Assembly (NCBI RefSeq): GCF_001039355.2
Contig: NW_019773513.1
Span: 586,245-650,244, forward strand
Origin: Lingula anatina
Lineage: Eukaryota > Brachiopoda > Lingulata > Lingulida > Lingulidae
DNA length: 64,000 nt
Direction: 5' to 3'
Shown: positions 34,948 through 47,511 of the stretch, in pieces
Numbering within the stretch: position 1 is the first letter of the stretch
Layout of the letters: every line of letters begins with the position of its first letter
Program-made: the position numbers and the translations under genes
The notes under the pieces: model-generated
Told to the model about the DNA's origin: nothing
Seen by the model: only the letters and a program-made list of their open reading frames with translations
The model's database searches: none

Positions 34948-36333
34948 CATTAAGATAGCTGAAAAGAAACGGACATAAATGGCATCATTTTGATAATGTT
35001 GACCCCGGCCCTATTTATTTTCAAGATAAAGCGTTTGAAATTATTTATTATGCGGATTACAAGTAATACATTACGCTGTTATCTTAAAACACGAACGATG
35101 TACATGTACAACGTTTGACTCCGTTTGATATTTAAGCAACCAATACGACCAAATTCAAAAACGGGGCTTTCCGAACGCTCGAATGAATAAATAAGACCTT
35201 GCATAAAAAAAATAAATAAAAAAATAATCAAAAAAGTAAAAAAATAAATAATAAAAAATAATAATAATCAAAACAATTTTCTACACGAACATAAGCCTAC
35301 TGTATATATTATTGCCGTAGTTTCTTCGTGGTTTACTTATTAACAAGAGTTGGTTAGATAAGAAGTCGGAGGCAGTTGAAGTGTCCTTTTTTCGACCTAT
35401 CCTCCCCCTAACGCCACGCCACCATAGTGTAAATAAATTATAATATACACACACTCTTTGTGGTTGAACCCAAAGCAAATGAAACAGCAAACCGATTATA
35501 AAAGAAAATTTAAGTAGTAAAAAGCGGATTGTTAGTTCGGCAATCTCATAAAAAAAGAGTTGTCTTTCCTTTTTTGTTGGTGAGTGTCACTGAATTATAA
35601 AAAAAACGCCCATAATAATAAGAAAAAAACAGTGATTTTATTTTTCAGTCATCCCCTAAATTGTTGTTTATTTTTAATATATCCAAGTGTCTTGTCTGTC
35701 TAGAGCATCTCCGTCAGGAATATTGAACATAGAAAACTAAGAAATACCCATGGTAAGTCAATGACAATTAATTTATCTAGACTTGTTGTAAAGAGTCACT
35801 GGCGGTGCAAACGTAATTATAGCTTATCGAGAGTTCCAAACGATCTCGTAGTATTTCACCCTCAAATGAAACGGAGTTCTTGTTCTCCAGAAAGAAGCTG
35901 GCTGAAGGCTCTATAGATAGTCACTGTTAAATGCTTGTAAGACTTACAACTTACAACTGTAAAAAGGGTTTATGAATAATAATTTAGTTAACATGCTGCT
36001 TAAGAGAATTGTCGTCACATTTTGGGGGAATTTAGTTTTTGCTACATTTGCTACAGTGTGTTGAACGCCTATTAAATGGAGAGCCACCTCGCGAGATTAT
36101 ATATATTTACCATAAGTAATGGACTAAAAATGAATAATTACTGTACCCTTCACGCTGAATGACGTCCATGCATGAAATGCGTCTGACCGCGTATGTGCAT
36201 ATACTGTACTGTAGTGCATTGATCTAATCTAGCCTTCGATGATATTTGAGTGTATATGGCAGCTTCTCTCAAGAAATATTTTTTAGAAAAAAAAAACAAT
36301 TTCTTGAAAATTCAAACTCTTACTCATTCATGT

Positions 36334-36579
36334 CAGGGTGTCAGGGGGATCCTGACCCCCCTTTCGATTTCAGACAAAAATCACACCAATGGTCCACTCT
36401 TGAAATTAAAATTTTGACAAGCTGAAAGATAGTTCAAAACCAAATGGCACCGTTCGCCCTCTAAAATACCAAAAAAATTTGGACCCTTTACTGGGCTCCG
36501 AACCCCACGCCAAGGGTGGAGGGAGGGTCGGCTTCGCATCTGCAGACCACCCCTTGAAATAATCCTGGATCCGCCCCTG
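36334..36579 (-). mobile_element. hAT-like MITE present only in the second haplotype copy
   Basis: Read on the minus strand it starts CAGGGGCGGATCCAGGATTA and resembles 27545-27824 and 49480-49703. The corresponding place in the other copies (about 25165 and 27009) runs straight from TTCAAACTGTTACATTTGA into CTATCAAAC. The insertion is therefore polymorphic between copies. No clean target-site duplication is visible. Confidence 0.8.
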
Positions 36580-37076
36580 CATTTGATTTTGTATCAAACG
36601 AATCTCTCCCCTTGGCCATTGAAGACGTTAGATAATGTACTAGTATACACTGTGCATCTTACCTACCAGCGTTGTCTCAACACGTAAGAATCTACACAAC
36701 ATAGCACTTGATCCAGACAAATCTTAATTTATCATACCGGTACCTCGAAATATGCAACTGAATTTGCTCAATCTTCATTAGTTCTAAAGCTGAACATGTA
36801 CGTGGTTACCTACCTTTGAAAGTCTTATTAGACTCACGCAATCCCTTACAGGTAAGAGGGAGTATTACATCAATATGTACACTGAATTATCGGTCTCCTA
36901 ACCCAAATTGATATAGTGGTACTATTAATTCAACATAGACATTTACACAAAGCTAAAAAGTGTATCAAAGAGGCGTGTAACAGGGATCATAGTCTTATTA
37001 GGCCTACTCTTCACAGGCGCATATTCTGATCCCGCTGACATTCTCTTGTATTAGTTATATAGGATCTCGGACTACA

Positions 37077-37325
37077 TGGGGGCGGATCCAGGATTATTTG
37101 AAGGGGGGTCCGCGGATGTGAAGCCTACTCTCACCTCCCAGACCCCTGTCGTGGGGTTCGGGGCCTACAGAAGGGCTCCGCAAAATTGTTGATATTTTAG
37201 AGTGAGAACGGTTTAGGACTATGATTCAGCTAGTCAAAATTCTAATTTTAAGAGGGGATCATTGGTGTGATTTTTTTTTCAGAAGTCGACCCGCCGTGGC
37301 CCCCCTCGCAAAAACCCTCCACTGG
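37077..37325 (+). mobile_element. hAT-like MITE, second-haplotype counterpart of 27545-27824
   Basis: Starts GGGGCGGATCCAGGATTATT and ends AAACCCTCCACTGG. It sits between the same flanking sequences as the element at 27545, so it is the same insertion, shorter by an internal deletion. Confidence 0.78.
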
Positions 37326-39027
37326 CCCTTCACCTTATTTCCCCACCACTGTCTAATACCACTGGTCAAAAATCTGACCCCCACGGGTCACTGAGGCACT
37401 GGCCCATATATTACAGTATTGAGTAAAAGACATTTATTAAACCATGCTGCACTGCTAAATTACAACTTATTTTAATCCGTAAAGCACTGTTCATAGAAAA
37501 TCGCAGGGGAAGTCTAAACGCATTATAACAAAAAGTTTTTTTTTTTTTTTGTTTTGTTTACATTACTGCGACGTAGTAACCCCAATATTTGATGAATAAC
37601 TTCCCTTTAAAAGGCGAGCTTTTTTACAGTCGCTGCAAGCACACACCTCAACAAAAAACGGCGTGCCCTTTGACACCCTTTCTCGAAGCTGTGTATCTAG
37701 TAGAAGTACGTGCATTTCTCGTTTACCTGAAAAGGTAAGCCATGAACCTACCAGTGCCTACTAGACTGATTTATTTTGAGGGGTACAATGGCTGAAAATG
37801 TTTGCCGTGTAAGACAAGACAAAATAACACTATATGATTATTCTTCATCACAGCCCTTCCAGCGGATTAAAGCATCTCATATATAAATATATATCCAGAA
37901 ACGTTAAAGCTGAGTCAGTTTAATGGGTTTTTCGGTGAAATGCGACTCCTTTCTCTAAGCAGACGGACAATGTCACACAAGGCACCATTGCTGTCATGCC
38001 AAAATGACATGACCCCACTCCGAACTGAAACATTCAGTTAAGGTAGGCATATTTAATTAAATTGTTAATTTAAGTCATACTCAAAAGACCACGTACGTTT
38101 TAACTCCCAGACAGAATTGCTGTAGTTGCGCACTACCTTGCACATTCAGATTGCAATTGTTGTGCTCTTTTTAAATGATGACTTAAAAAAAAGACTTAAA
38201 GAGATAACAACTTTGGTAAAAAAAACTATTTTCCTTGGGTAAACGACGATTTTCTCATACTTACCAAAGGTTAATGAATGCATTCCAGTATTCAAAGTTA
38301 GTACGTGTTCTTCCTATAAGTTTGGGTTTTTTTAACATGTAAAATTTCCTAAGAGATTATTACGTAGGTACAGCCATCTGTGAAGGCATTTGTGGTCTGA
38401 TGGCAAGCACAGATTCCAGAAGAATCACGTTAATCGTTGTTTAGGTGGTAAAATGGAATTCATTATATTTCTTGGGTTGTTTACAATGTATTTATTGTGA
38501 AATATGAATGTCAGCTGTTTTCTCTTTAAGCGGAAGTACTTTTATAGAAAGAAATGGTGAACAGCGGTGATAAAATAAACATTTTGTCAGCCTAATGACC
38601 AATTAGCACGAAATTTCTTGCATTAGCCCTCCTGTTACCAATCTCTGATATTTGCCATACACTAACGAACAGCACATATCAAGAAACGTCCCAAGTATGA
38701 AAAGGCGCGCTAAGAGACTGATGTGCTCCTTTTTTTTACATCGAATTCCTTACAAAGACTTGGCGGCTGTAGGATAAAATGATTAATAATTGACTGTTTT
38801 TTTTTGGTAAATAACTTCAGCATCACCGCGATAAACCAGGTCAATACTACAGTACATACCGGTATTCATGTGACTATAAGTACTACTGGGTGTGTTTGCT
38901 GTGCCATATTTGTTATTCTTTTTTATTGTCATTTCTAGGTCACGCCGAGGAGACGCTCAGTAACATAGACGCATACCTTTGACACAGTAAAGTAGATCTG
39001 GCAAATTAAAGAGAGAGAGAGAGAGAT

Positions 39028-41096
39028 ATGGAAACAAGTCCAGAACATCTGTCGCTGATAATTGCCCCTCCAGTGGCGGGAGGGGTCGTACTGGCTGTCG
39101 TGGTTGTCGTTATTGTTTTTTGCAGGCGGCGGTGTAGAAAGCAGGATATAGACAGGAGGTAAGATTGGGGGTTTATTTGGGCTACTTCCTTATTTCATGA
39201 ATCATATACAGAGTTATGTAGAACATGTATATCAAAAGCGGATGTAGGGGTATTGCACTTCTATATATATTTCGTGAATCATATACATTCTTTACATATC
39301 AGAGTTATGTAGTATAGGAAAGGCGGATGGGGGGGAGGGGGGTGCACAATGGACTACCCGATCCCTAGCTTCTGTAGCTGTTATCTTCCTTCTACCTCCT
39401 ACCAAATTCTGTAAACGGTAAAACAAGCGAGACAAGGCTGGTGTCGCACAGAGCAGCTTTGTGTGTGTACTGGTATATTTATGAAGTTCGATCCGAACCA
39501 TGTGCCCTTAAAAACCAGTTTAAAACCTTTAAGTACATTGATATATTAATTACGCATGGCTACCCACGTTGTCACGAGATAATTGGTATTGTATTTTTGT
39601 CCATGATAAACGAAAGTCAAACGTTGAACAGAAACGCGCGTTTATAGTGACATACTTGAATGAGTAAAATTTGAGGAATTTGCATCGTGCACTAAGGTCG
39701 AGCAAAAACAATCAAAATCTTTAATAAGAGAAGGTATTACGCTAATGATTAATCCATTTATGCATTTAATTTAGCCAAAACAAAGAAAAGGGGTTATCAG
39801 GGTCAGAGGTCTATCGCGTGACGCAATAGAAAATTTATAATATGTGTCAAAATGGTAAAATTAATCTTGAAATAAAGTGGTGTTACTATTATTTCCTTAA
39901 TATAGTAGACAATAATATACAATGCTTCATATGAAACAAACATTAACTTTTTTCTCACTGATAAATTTGTTTAGTCTCCTTTATTTTTGTGTGTAAGGCA
40001 ATTAAACGTTGATCTACTTACACTTGAAAGCATCTGCAACAATAAAAAACGATTTTTGCCTTATGTTCGTGTCTCTTGGTCTATATGTTTGAACAATTTG
40101 GAAGAGATTTGGGTAAATTAAAAAGTGAATAACACAGAAAGTGCATAACCATAAAAAGAAAGCCTGTTTGTGACTGATCAATTTTTGCCATGTTATAAAT
40201 AACAAATGTGGCAATTAGAAACGTTACTAAAATATTCCTAGCACACGTCAGTTTTAAGGTATTGATGCTGTTTGTTTCAGTGTGAAAAAACAAGGCAACG
40301 AAATCACAGGTGGTGTGAGATATGAGAAGGTAAAATTCTTTCCGTTGTTACATGTAAGAACGTAGCTTGATAAATTATTATTTAATTGTTATCAGTTACT
40401 TTATCTTCTACATTTGCCACATACACACGTATACTAGTAGGATGAAACCCGTTGAAACCATCTCACTTGAACTTTGGCTTGATATGTTTGCCTGCTTAAC
40501 AAATGAAATTTTTTTCAAGGAATGCACTCATAAATATGTTTACTAATTAATGCATACATTATCAAGACGTTTATATGAAAACTCTCTGACTTCAGAAAAC
40601 GGGCATCGAAAACGTGGCAATGGATTACGATTCAACAGCTCAATTAACGGCGAGCGAGAGAAATGACGGAAGGAAGAATGAAATTCTTAAAGGCAAGGCT
40701 TCGCAAAACCATACTCCATCTACCGGTGAGTACCTCCACTTCGCTGACAGCGGTTCATCCCTGAAGCAGCACATGTATGGCAATGTCAGTGTGACAATGG
40801 ACAACTCCTTACGGTCCTCATCGGGCGTCATAGACACATATCAGGTGGGACCTGCATTGACGCCACACGATTCCAATTATTCTCAATTCATGACGTCATC
40901 ATGCCACAGTTATGTGAACACAAAACAGAAGGGGGAAGGCACAAACAGTGAGACGCGTGGTTCAAGCGAGAGTGCAGATTATACGTATGCCTGGCCTACT
41001 TTTTCTATTAAGAAGGGTAAAGATGTGCCTTTAACGAACTATGGGACCTATGAAGATGTTGGAACCAGTGGGTCAAATCTTTCTCGCAAGAAGTGA
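39028..41096 (+). CDS. Tyrosine-tail membrane protein, second copy (copy B, probable allele)
   Basis: Same three exons as copy A: 39028-39158, 40281-40329 and 40596-41096, 226 residues. All splice sites and phases are preserved, and an in-frame TGA at 38980-38982 lies upstream of the ATG. Differences from copy A include METSPEH against MATSAEH at the N-terminus and an in-frame 18-base difference after MYGNVSVT, where copy B has MDNSLR. There are also single replacements such as N/D in MDYNST and S/P in the AWSTF stretch. Every tyrosine I compared in the tail is kept. Both copies look functional, which suits two alleles under purifying selection. Confidence 0.84.
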
Positions 41097-42796
41097 TAGC
41101 TTGTTGCTTATGCAAAGTGATCTCAGGTCATTCAACGTGTTGTTATTTTCAGATATCACCTTTTTATTTACATTAAATTAATGTGCTTTATTATAGTGCG
41201 TAATGCCTTGATATATAAAACACAAACAGCCCATGTGACTTATCATTCTGATTACGATAATTAAAATGAATGTGGTTGTGTCTTATATCTTACTTTGCGT
41301 GCAATTCAACTAATAACTGTTAGACTGACCCCCTCCTCCCCCAAAAAATTATAATAAATAAATTATTAGAAAAAAAAAGAAAAAAAATACGCAGTTTATT
41401 ATAAAAAAAATGTCGCTGCATTGCTTCATCCAGGATTCACGTCATCATCCGACGGAAACAAATGAGAACTGTGATCCCAAGCAAAAGTTGTCCATAGCTT
41501 CGTGTAACATATGGGTTATTATTTTTTTACTCTTTTTGAGCATAAGGGTATAAAAATACAGTAACATTTTCACAGAATGTTGTTCAGTGCATCCACAAAA
41601 GGGACAATTTGCATATTCCATGTATCCCTTTGAAGGATTATTTTTCTCGTTACCGTCGCTTTAACATGCAAAAGTCCATATCAACTGCTTCGTGTAATTC
41701 AATCTGGATCTATCAAAAACATTCAGTGATTTGGATTCTCTATGTCGTAGCTTTTTTCACTCCTGCTTGATGTGTCCAAATGTAATAATGTATACAAGTT
41801 GCATAAACTAAATATACTGCTCGAGTCCTATGAAATTTAATATGATTAGGGTATATTTACATGTAGATCAGTGCTGGTTCGTTTTTCTATGATCCAGTCA
41901 AATACTTACGGCGAAAAAAAACCCTTTTTAGTGTCAGATTAGAGAAACGATGTTATGCGCATGTCGCAAATGGGGTGCACTTTTTGCTCGAGTAAATTTT
42001 ATATCATAACTGAATGTATAAATGTATAAATTATTACAGGGCATTTAGAAAACTGATGTCCCAACCGTTGAATCATTTGTAAAACGGTTTACTGGATATA
42101 AGCATAATATAGAAAATATCCAGTTGCTTTAGACAAAGAAAATGAGATTTGAACTATTATATCTTGATGTTGTAGACCATTTATATTACAGCCAATATTT
42201 TATCATTTTTGTTGAATATTTTGTATCTAGACATTAGTTATATATTTATACAGTATTTGTAAACACATATAGTGTTCTCAAACAGGGCAAATTGTTTTGA
42301 ATACCGGTACCCGTTGTTTTAAGGGCATTCTCAATGAAATAAACTCAATTATATCGTCATCGTTTGTGAAATTGTTTTACTTCAGCGCAAAGTTTCTCAT
42401 TTATTTTTTGCTGATACGGGTATTTTACGTCTATCGTATATACATTTGTACATGTACCAGTTCATGTATACGTTTGTGCCAGATGCAATACTGTGAGGCA
42501 AAATCATGTTGGGTAATACATATATGCTAAGATAAGAAATTCTTTTCGTTATTTTCCCCGCCGGACTGCTATCTCTACCAAGTTGTTTCCTGAAACTCTT
42601 TAGGAAAACAGTATCTAATGTGACAGTATTACTTGCTACAGGGTTCCCGCAATGTATAAGCCTATATAGAATCATATTGGATAATGCATGCATACAAAGA
42701 TTTAAAAATCTTTTCAGTTTTTTTTTACGCCCGATTGTTATCATTACAAAGTTGTTTACTGAAACTATTAATGAAAACAGAAAATGATGTTAATGT
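41097..42796 (+). other. 3' UTR and downstream region, second copy
   Basis: Follows 31625-33310 with scattered SNPs. AATAAA recurs at about 41354. It lacks the long T tract seen at 33065. No gene. Confidence 0.45.
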
Positions 42797-42980
42797 AGGG
42801 GAGACCGGGCCCAGTTAGACACTTTTGGCCTTGTAGAGCCAACTAGGAGTGGGTTAGAGTAACAAAACCGGTTTCAAAGTAAGCCCCATGAACTAAGCTA
42901 CGTATGCAACGTCATTATTTTTCAAATATAATGCCAGGTGGCTCAAAATTTGACAAAAAACGCAGTTGACGTCAGGGGGG
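42797..42980. mobile_element. Repeat-element fragment cut by the gap
   Basis: At 42797 the second copy departs from the first copy (33311), starting GGGGAGACCGGGCCCAGTTA. The first copy instead continues with unique sequence. The insertion runs into the N gap, so its other end is missing. The start resembles a G-rich transposon terminus, but the family cannot be named from this much. Confidence 0.5.
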
Positions 42981-43048
42981 NNNNNNNNNNNNNNNNNNNN
43001 NNNNNNNNNNNNNNNNNNNNNNNNNNNNNNNNNNNNNNNNNNNNNNNN
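42981..43048. other. Assembly gap, 68 N
   Basis: Run of Ns. Sequence on the right repeats 33892 onward; sequence on the left is a haplotype-specific insertion. Confidence 0.99.
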
Positions 43049-43285
43049 ATCGAGAATCCCCGAGGAATAAGATCGATCCAGCTAGTACGATAGGGTTATG
43101 GGAACGGTCCCTAACTCGCACCTGTACAGATAAATGGGAACTGGACCCTGTAACATAGGGCACCTGCTTACATTTAAATCCACATAATCAAAAGAGGTGA
43201 TTCACTCTTTATCATAACTAGGTCAATTCTATAAGTAAACGTAAATAAAAACGCTTCAGTATATTGACCCTCTTTGTGAATCAGT

Positions 43286-45737
43286 TTAGGGTAACGATTT
43301 GCTAGTAAAGTCCCCAGGGTCGCTCCTCAGAGTCCCAGGGGTGGTCTGAATAGACGGAAAATCTCCTTGCCCGAAGTTCTCTCCTGGCGCTGAGATCCTG
43401 TCACAATAGGACGGCGGCGGTACTCCAGTTGGACGCGGCAAACTGTCAACGGCGTCTACTTTAAGAGACGATGGCCTTACCGCAGTGAAAGAGCAGAGAC
43501 GCTCTATGTCTCTAGAGTATGGCGGTGGAGGCTGGTCGCTGTTGTGTTCCTCGCTGTATAGAAGTCTGGTTCTGGAGTTGTGGACGGATGAGCTGATGAT
43601 GCAGATACTGTCGTAAGGCGGTGGATCTGTGTACACTCCTACGGTATATCGGCCAATATAGAAATAACAGCAGAGTAAAATATCAAAGACAATTGCGTGC
43701 GGTACATTACTTTATATATGCATGTACGCGCACATGTACCCTGGTATGTGGATTATAAGAAGCATTTAGATTTATAGATTAAATGCAAATGTATATTAAG
43801 AAATAAATTAGAAATATGAATTGAACAATGAATAAATCGTAAACTGATTTATTAATTTTTTTATCAGGTATTGTTTTGTGAATGCAAGAGTAGCAATATT
43901 AAAGATATGAATACATATAAAAAGGAAATACAATAGAACTGTTTATGAAAACAGAGTTATATGAATTCATCAATGCATATTCAAACCATGTTGTATACGA
44001 AAGTATCTCACCGGCAGGTCCCCCCTGTATTTGAGCGCCCTCTACCGCCGCTCTAGCCCTGGCCCTAGCCCGGCGTCGCTTGATATAGCATCCCGCGACC
44101 ACTATGGCTACCTCAATGACGATGACGCTGCTCACGATGATGGCAGACGACTGGCCGAATGTAAGTCCAGCTGGGAGGAGAAAACAAGATACACCGGTTA
44201 ATGATTGATTGGATTATTTATAACATATATTACAACTGTGAAAACAAATTTCACGAAATGTTTTGGTTGATTTGCTTTCTTTTGCGCCAGTAATTGAGTA
44301 CGTTATGAGTGAGCACTCCAGTAATGCGTACCTGTTAAGCCCAACAATATATTTAGAAAAAGAAAAGTAAGAAGACGGGGGAACGTGACGAGAAAAAAGT
44401 CACCTTCGTGTTAATCAAATTAGTCACGCAAGGGAAAACTTTTATTACTTTGTACTACATCACAAGATATTAAATGAAAGCTTATGTTTATTAGTGACGT
44501 AAACGTCGGGATTTTACCTTTAGGGAGATGGTAGACAATTCGTGATAATCTGTTGCACTTTGACATGCAATAACCTTCTGTCTCGAACTTTAATAAGATT
44601 AAAAGTCCAAAGCATGCTAAATATTCATGAAGATTGACTGTTTACGTCACAGTGCATCGCATGTTGTAGATGAATAACTTTTTCAACATTTGATCATTAA
44701 TATGGCACTGACAGTATATACATGTAGCTGCTACATGTACCTAAGATGTAGGTGAACGAGGAGAAGCTACTAGGGCCCAAAATGCGTGAAATTAATATTA
44801 TACATTTGTACCATCAGTAAATAATTTTTATTTTTGATAACGAACTTTTCTTAGACCTTATTGTTATTTTTTACTGTACCTCAAATGATGAAGCCCCGAT
44901 ATCAAAAGATAAAACTTAGATGCTAAAACGCTGCTGACCTACCTTTTTCTGATATGACAGTGAATTTGAAGTCGTAGTCGATGCTCTGTCCCCTATGGAG
45001 CCTGATTTGCATGGAATTGTGACCAGATAGGATGTCGCTGAGAGCCAGGGTATTGCAGTGTATTGCCCTCTGTAATTAGAGGAAAAATTAGGACGACTGC
45101 TTCAAATGCGGGTAAAAGCTAAAACTGAACTTGTGTAGGATTTTAACTCATGGCGACCGTTTTGGATAAAAAAAAAAGTGGGATTCAGGACAAAAAGGCA
45201 GGCTTTACCCATGTAAACTACATGTTTTCATTAGACATAAACGCGTGGCGCCAAGATACGTCATATTTGAAGGAAGAGGCAACATTCCACCTATTGTCTG
45301 TCACAGAATCCATCAGCTGAATATTTTTTAATATTCTCATAATTTGATAGCCAGATAAATGACTAAATAAATAAAAGTGATTTTCCTCCGTTTAAGATTT
45401 AGTATTAACTCTAAACATGTTACCCAATAAAACTCACGTGAGTTTTGACAAAGCAAAATAGCGCACGTTTGCGTAGCATTCTTCTGCGTGCATATGACAA
45501 ATTTGTTGTTATGGTTGTTGTTGTTGTTGTTGTTCTTCAACCTTTCTAAATATCACCAACTTCCACGTGGTCGGTAATATCATAACACGGTGAATCACCT
45601 TCAAGTACTGATAACGTTCTGTTATCATTGAGCATATTTACATGTACCGGTCCAATAGGATGCATCGTGATTAAACAACATATAATATAAACCTGGTATA
45701 TATTGATAATATTTCACTACACACAGCAGTTTTGACA

Positions 45738-45794
<57 letters not shown>

Positions 45795-46622
45795 GACGAC
45801 GACAACAATTATGATGATATGGTGATGATTAACATAACATATCACTGACGTTCATTTTTCTAGTTAATATAAAATTTTCACAGTTCGTTTAATTACATCA
45901 CTTATGATACAATATAGGGATGACTGATATTTCTTACTTACCAACAATTTCCCCTTCCCGTCACCGTCATAAAAATTAAGCTGAGTCCTGGAACTAGTAG
46001 AACACGGCATGTATATGGCACTAAAGCTGGCCCTGAGTATCATGGACGGATCTGACGCCGTAAACGTCAGCGTGCACGTGCTGGGGATGTCCGGCGCGTA
46101 CCTAATCGTGCGTATCCATGCTGTTACTACCGCCATGGTATCGTTGTGGATTTTGAACGTCTGTCTGCATTGGTTGAATGTCCCGTCCATATAATAGAAT
46201 CCTGAAGGGAAATGTGGGGTGTATTGAAAGTTTATCATATCATATCACATAACGTGATTTTTAGATGTTGCTCTTAAAAGCAGCTCGTATGCTGTGCACA
46301 AATATTAACGTGACTAACACGTGTTAGAGTTAAAATTCTCTGATGCCTATTTCAGAGCAAAATGGGAGATAATTACCAGCAAAAAATCAAGCCCTTCATG
46401 CACACGCACGCACGCACGCACAAACGCATACGAAATATACAAAACAAGAAATAAACATTTTTTTGTATCATCAATTATAATAATTCCATATACATTTTCT
46501 CTTTTTGTCTAAATAATGAACATGCAATCCAGAGTCTACTCACGATGCTTTTTCTCCTTCACGGCAGCTATCACTGTTGGGACAACCAACATGTACATCC
46601 ACAGAAGCAAGTGCCTCGCCAT
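43286..46622 (-). CDS. CUB-domain type I receptor with three cytoplasmic PPxY motifs
   Basis: Five coding exons: 46544-46622, 45942-46201, 44943-45069, 44012-44170 and 43286-43638. All have GT-AG sites and consistent phases (1, 0, 1, 1), giving 325 residues. Exon 1 is a signal peptide (MARHLLLWMYMLVVPTVIAA). Exons 2-3 encode one CUB-like domain with four cysteines (NQCRQ, STCTL, MPCST, IHCNT) and the DGDGKGKLL and SGHNSMQIRL strands typical of the fold. Exon 4 holds the TM helix (about 165-185), with an unusual glutamate at 175, then the basic stop-transfer KRRRARARAR. Exon 5 is a 116-residue tail with DPPPYDS, QPPPPYSRD and VPPPSYCD. PPxY motifs bind WW domains, commonly of NEDD4-family ubiquitin ligases (family knowledge). 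So this is a surface receptor or trafficking adaptor. Ligand unknown. Confidence 0.88.
45508..45537. repeat. (GTT)n microsatellite in an intron
   Basis: GTT repeats with one ATG interruption, inside the intron between exons 2 and 3 of the CUB gene. Confidence 0.88.
45738..45793. repeat. (AAT)n microsatellite
   Basis: About 18 AAT units, followed directly by a few ACG units, in the same CUB-gene intron. Confidence 0.95.
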
Positions 46623-46684
46623 TTCATTCTACGTTACAGGGACGTGGCACGCAGATCATTCGTGGCTGATGCAGTAGTCGATAC
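46623..46684 (-). promoter_or_regulatory. 5' UTR of the CUB receptor gene with probable upstream intron
   Basis: Reading towards the ATG, a pyrimidine-rich stretch with a branch-like CTAAT and then GCTACAG ends at 46685. It is a good acceptor and gives a 62-base leader before ATG 46620-46622. A perfect donor CAG|GTAAGT at 48864-48872 could supply the non-coding first exon (inference). Confidence 0.4.
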
Positions 46685-47450
46685 CTGTAGCATTAGAAAG
46701 AGTACATGTATATTTCCGCCAAGATAATTTTGATACTATGAGAATCGTCGTCGACCTTGTTTTAACCGTGTCTTGTAATATAGGAATACTGATAAGTAAA
46801 ATTACGTTAAGTACAAATAAATTAATTCAAACCTGTCCACACTCCCGATTGCATCAGGAGTCTCCCTATCCGCGATTATGGGACATACATGTACATGTAC
46901 AACCCCAGTCAGACTAAAAATCCTTTTTCTTTCCTTAAAACACGTAACGATAAAAATATGTAGCTATATCCCCACTTTTAAATGCTTGGCAAAGTGCAAC
47001 TGGTGGTTTCATTCACGGAAAAGTGTCTCCACGTCGGACCTAACTGCTTTATCAGATTCATTAATTGAGGGTAATAATTGTAGATAACAATGAGGAGGAA
47101 ATCCCAAATACAAAACCCTGTCTGGTCTTTGTGTGAGTACCACCCTGAACAATGTACGTTGTCGTTACAGGGAGAAAGCTTGTTTCCATGAGGAACCTTG
47201 ATAACGATCATTCAAAACCGCTGGGTTAGCTTCCTGGGTATTAACTGTTTGCAATAGTTGCTTTCACAAGCAGACTACCTCAGTTAACAATTAAATGGAC
47301 AGCGACACTTTGCCACTCTACACTAGGGCCACAGATTGATATTTCACTACATATTCACAGATAATGTCTCTGGCTAAATATCGTCAATCTTCTACGCCAG
47401 AGGCCTGTTACAAAATTATTGTATACTTTAATATGGTATACTATTATATC

Positions 47451-47511
47451 AGTAACATATAAAATATACCAGTAACATATAAAATATACCAGTAACATAT
47501 ATCAGCAACAT
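47451..47511. repeat. 20-bp tandem repeat, about three copies
   Basis: The unit AGTAACATATAAAATATACC is repeated head to tail, with the last copy diverged. Confidence 0.9.

Larger units (their letters stand above)
34771..42980. repeat. 8.2-kb second haplotype copy of 25511 to about 33310
   Basis: The GST fragment, MITE, membrane protein gene and 3' UTR recur in the same order and orientation as in 25511-33310. Substitutions and small indels are scattered throughout, and there is at least one large insertion (36334-36579). The block is bounded by a single N at 34770 and a 68-base N gap at 42981. Both facts favour an uncollapsed haplotype over a segmental duplication. Confidence 0.88.

Noticed and set aside
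34128-43638. Tandem gene duplication of the receptor and membrane protein genes
   Set aside because: All boundaries coincide with Ns, one overlap is exact across non-coding DNA, and the extra copies are cut mid-gene at the Ns. Unmerged haplotypes explain everything with fewer assumptions.
46009-46194. 61-codon plus-strand frame
   Set aside because: Antisense shadow of the CUB exon 45942-46201.
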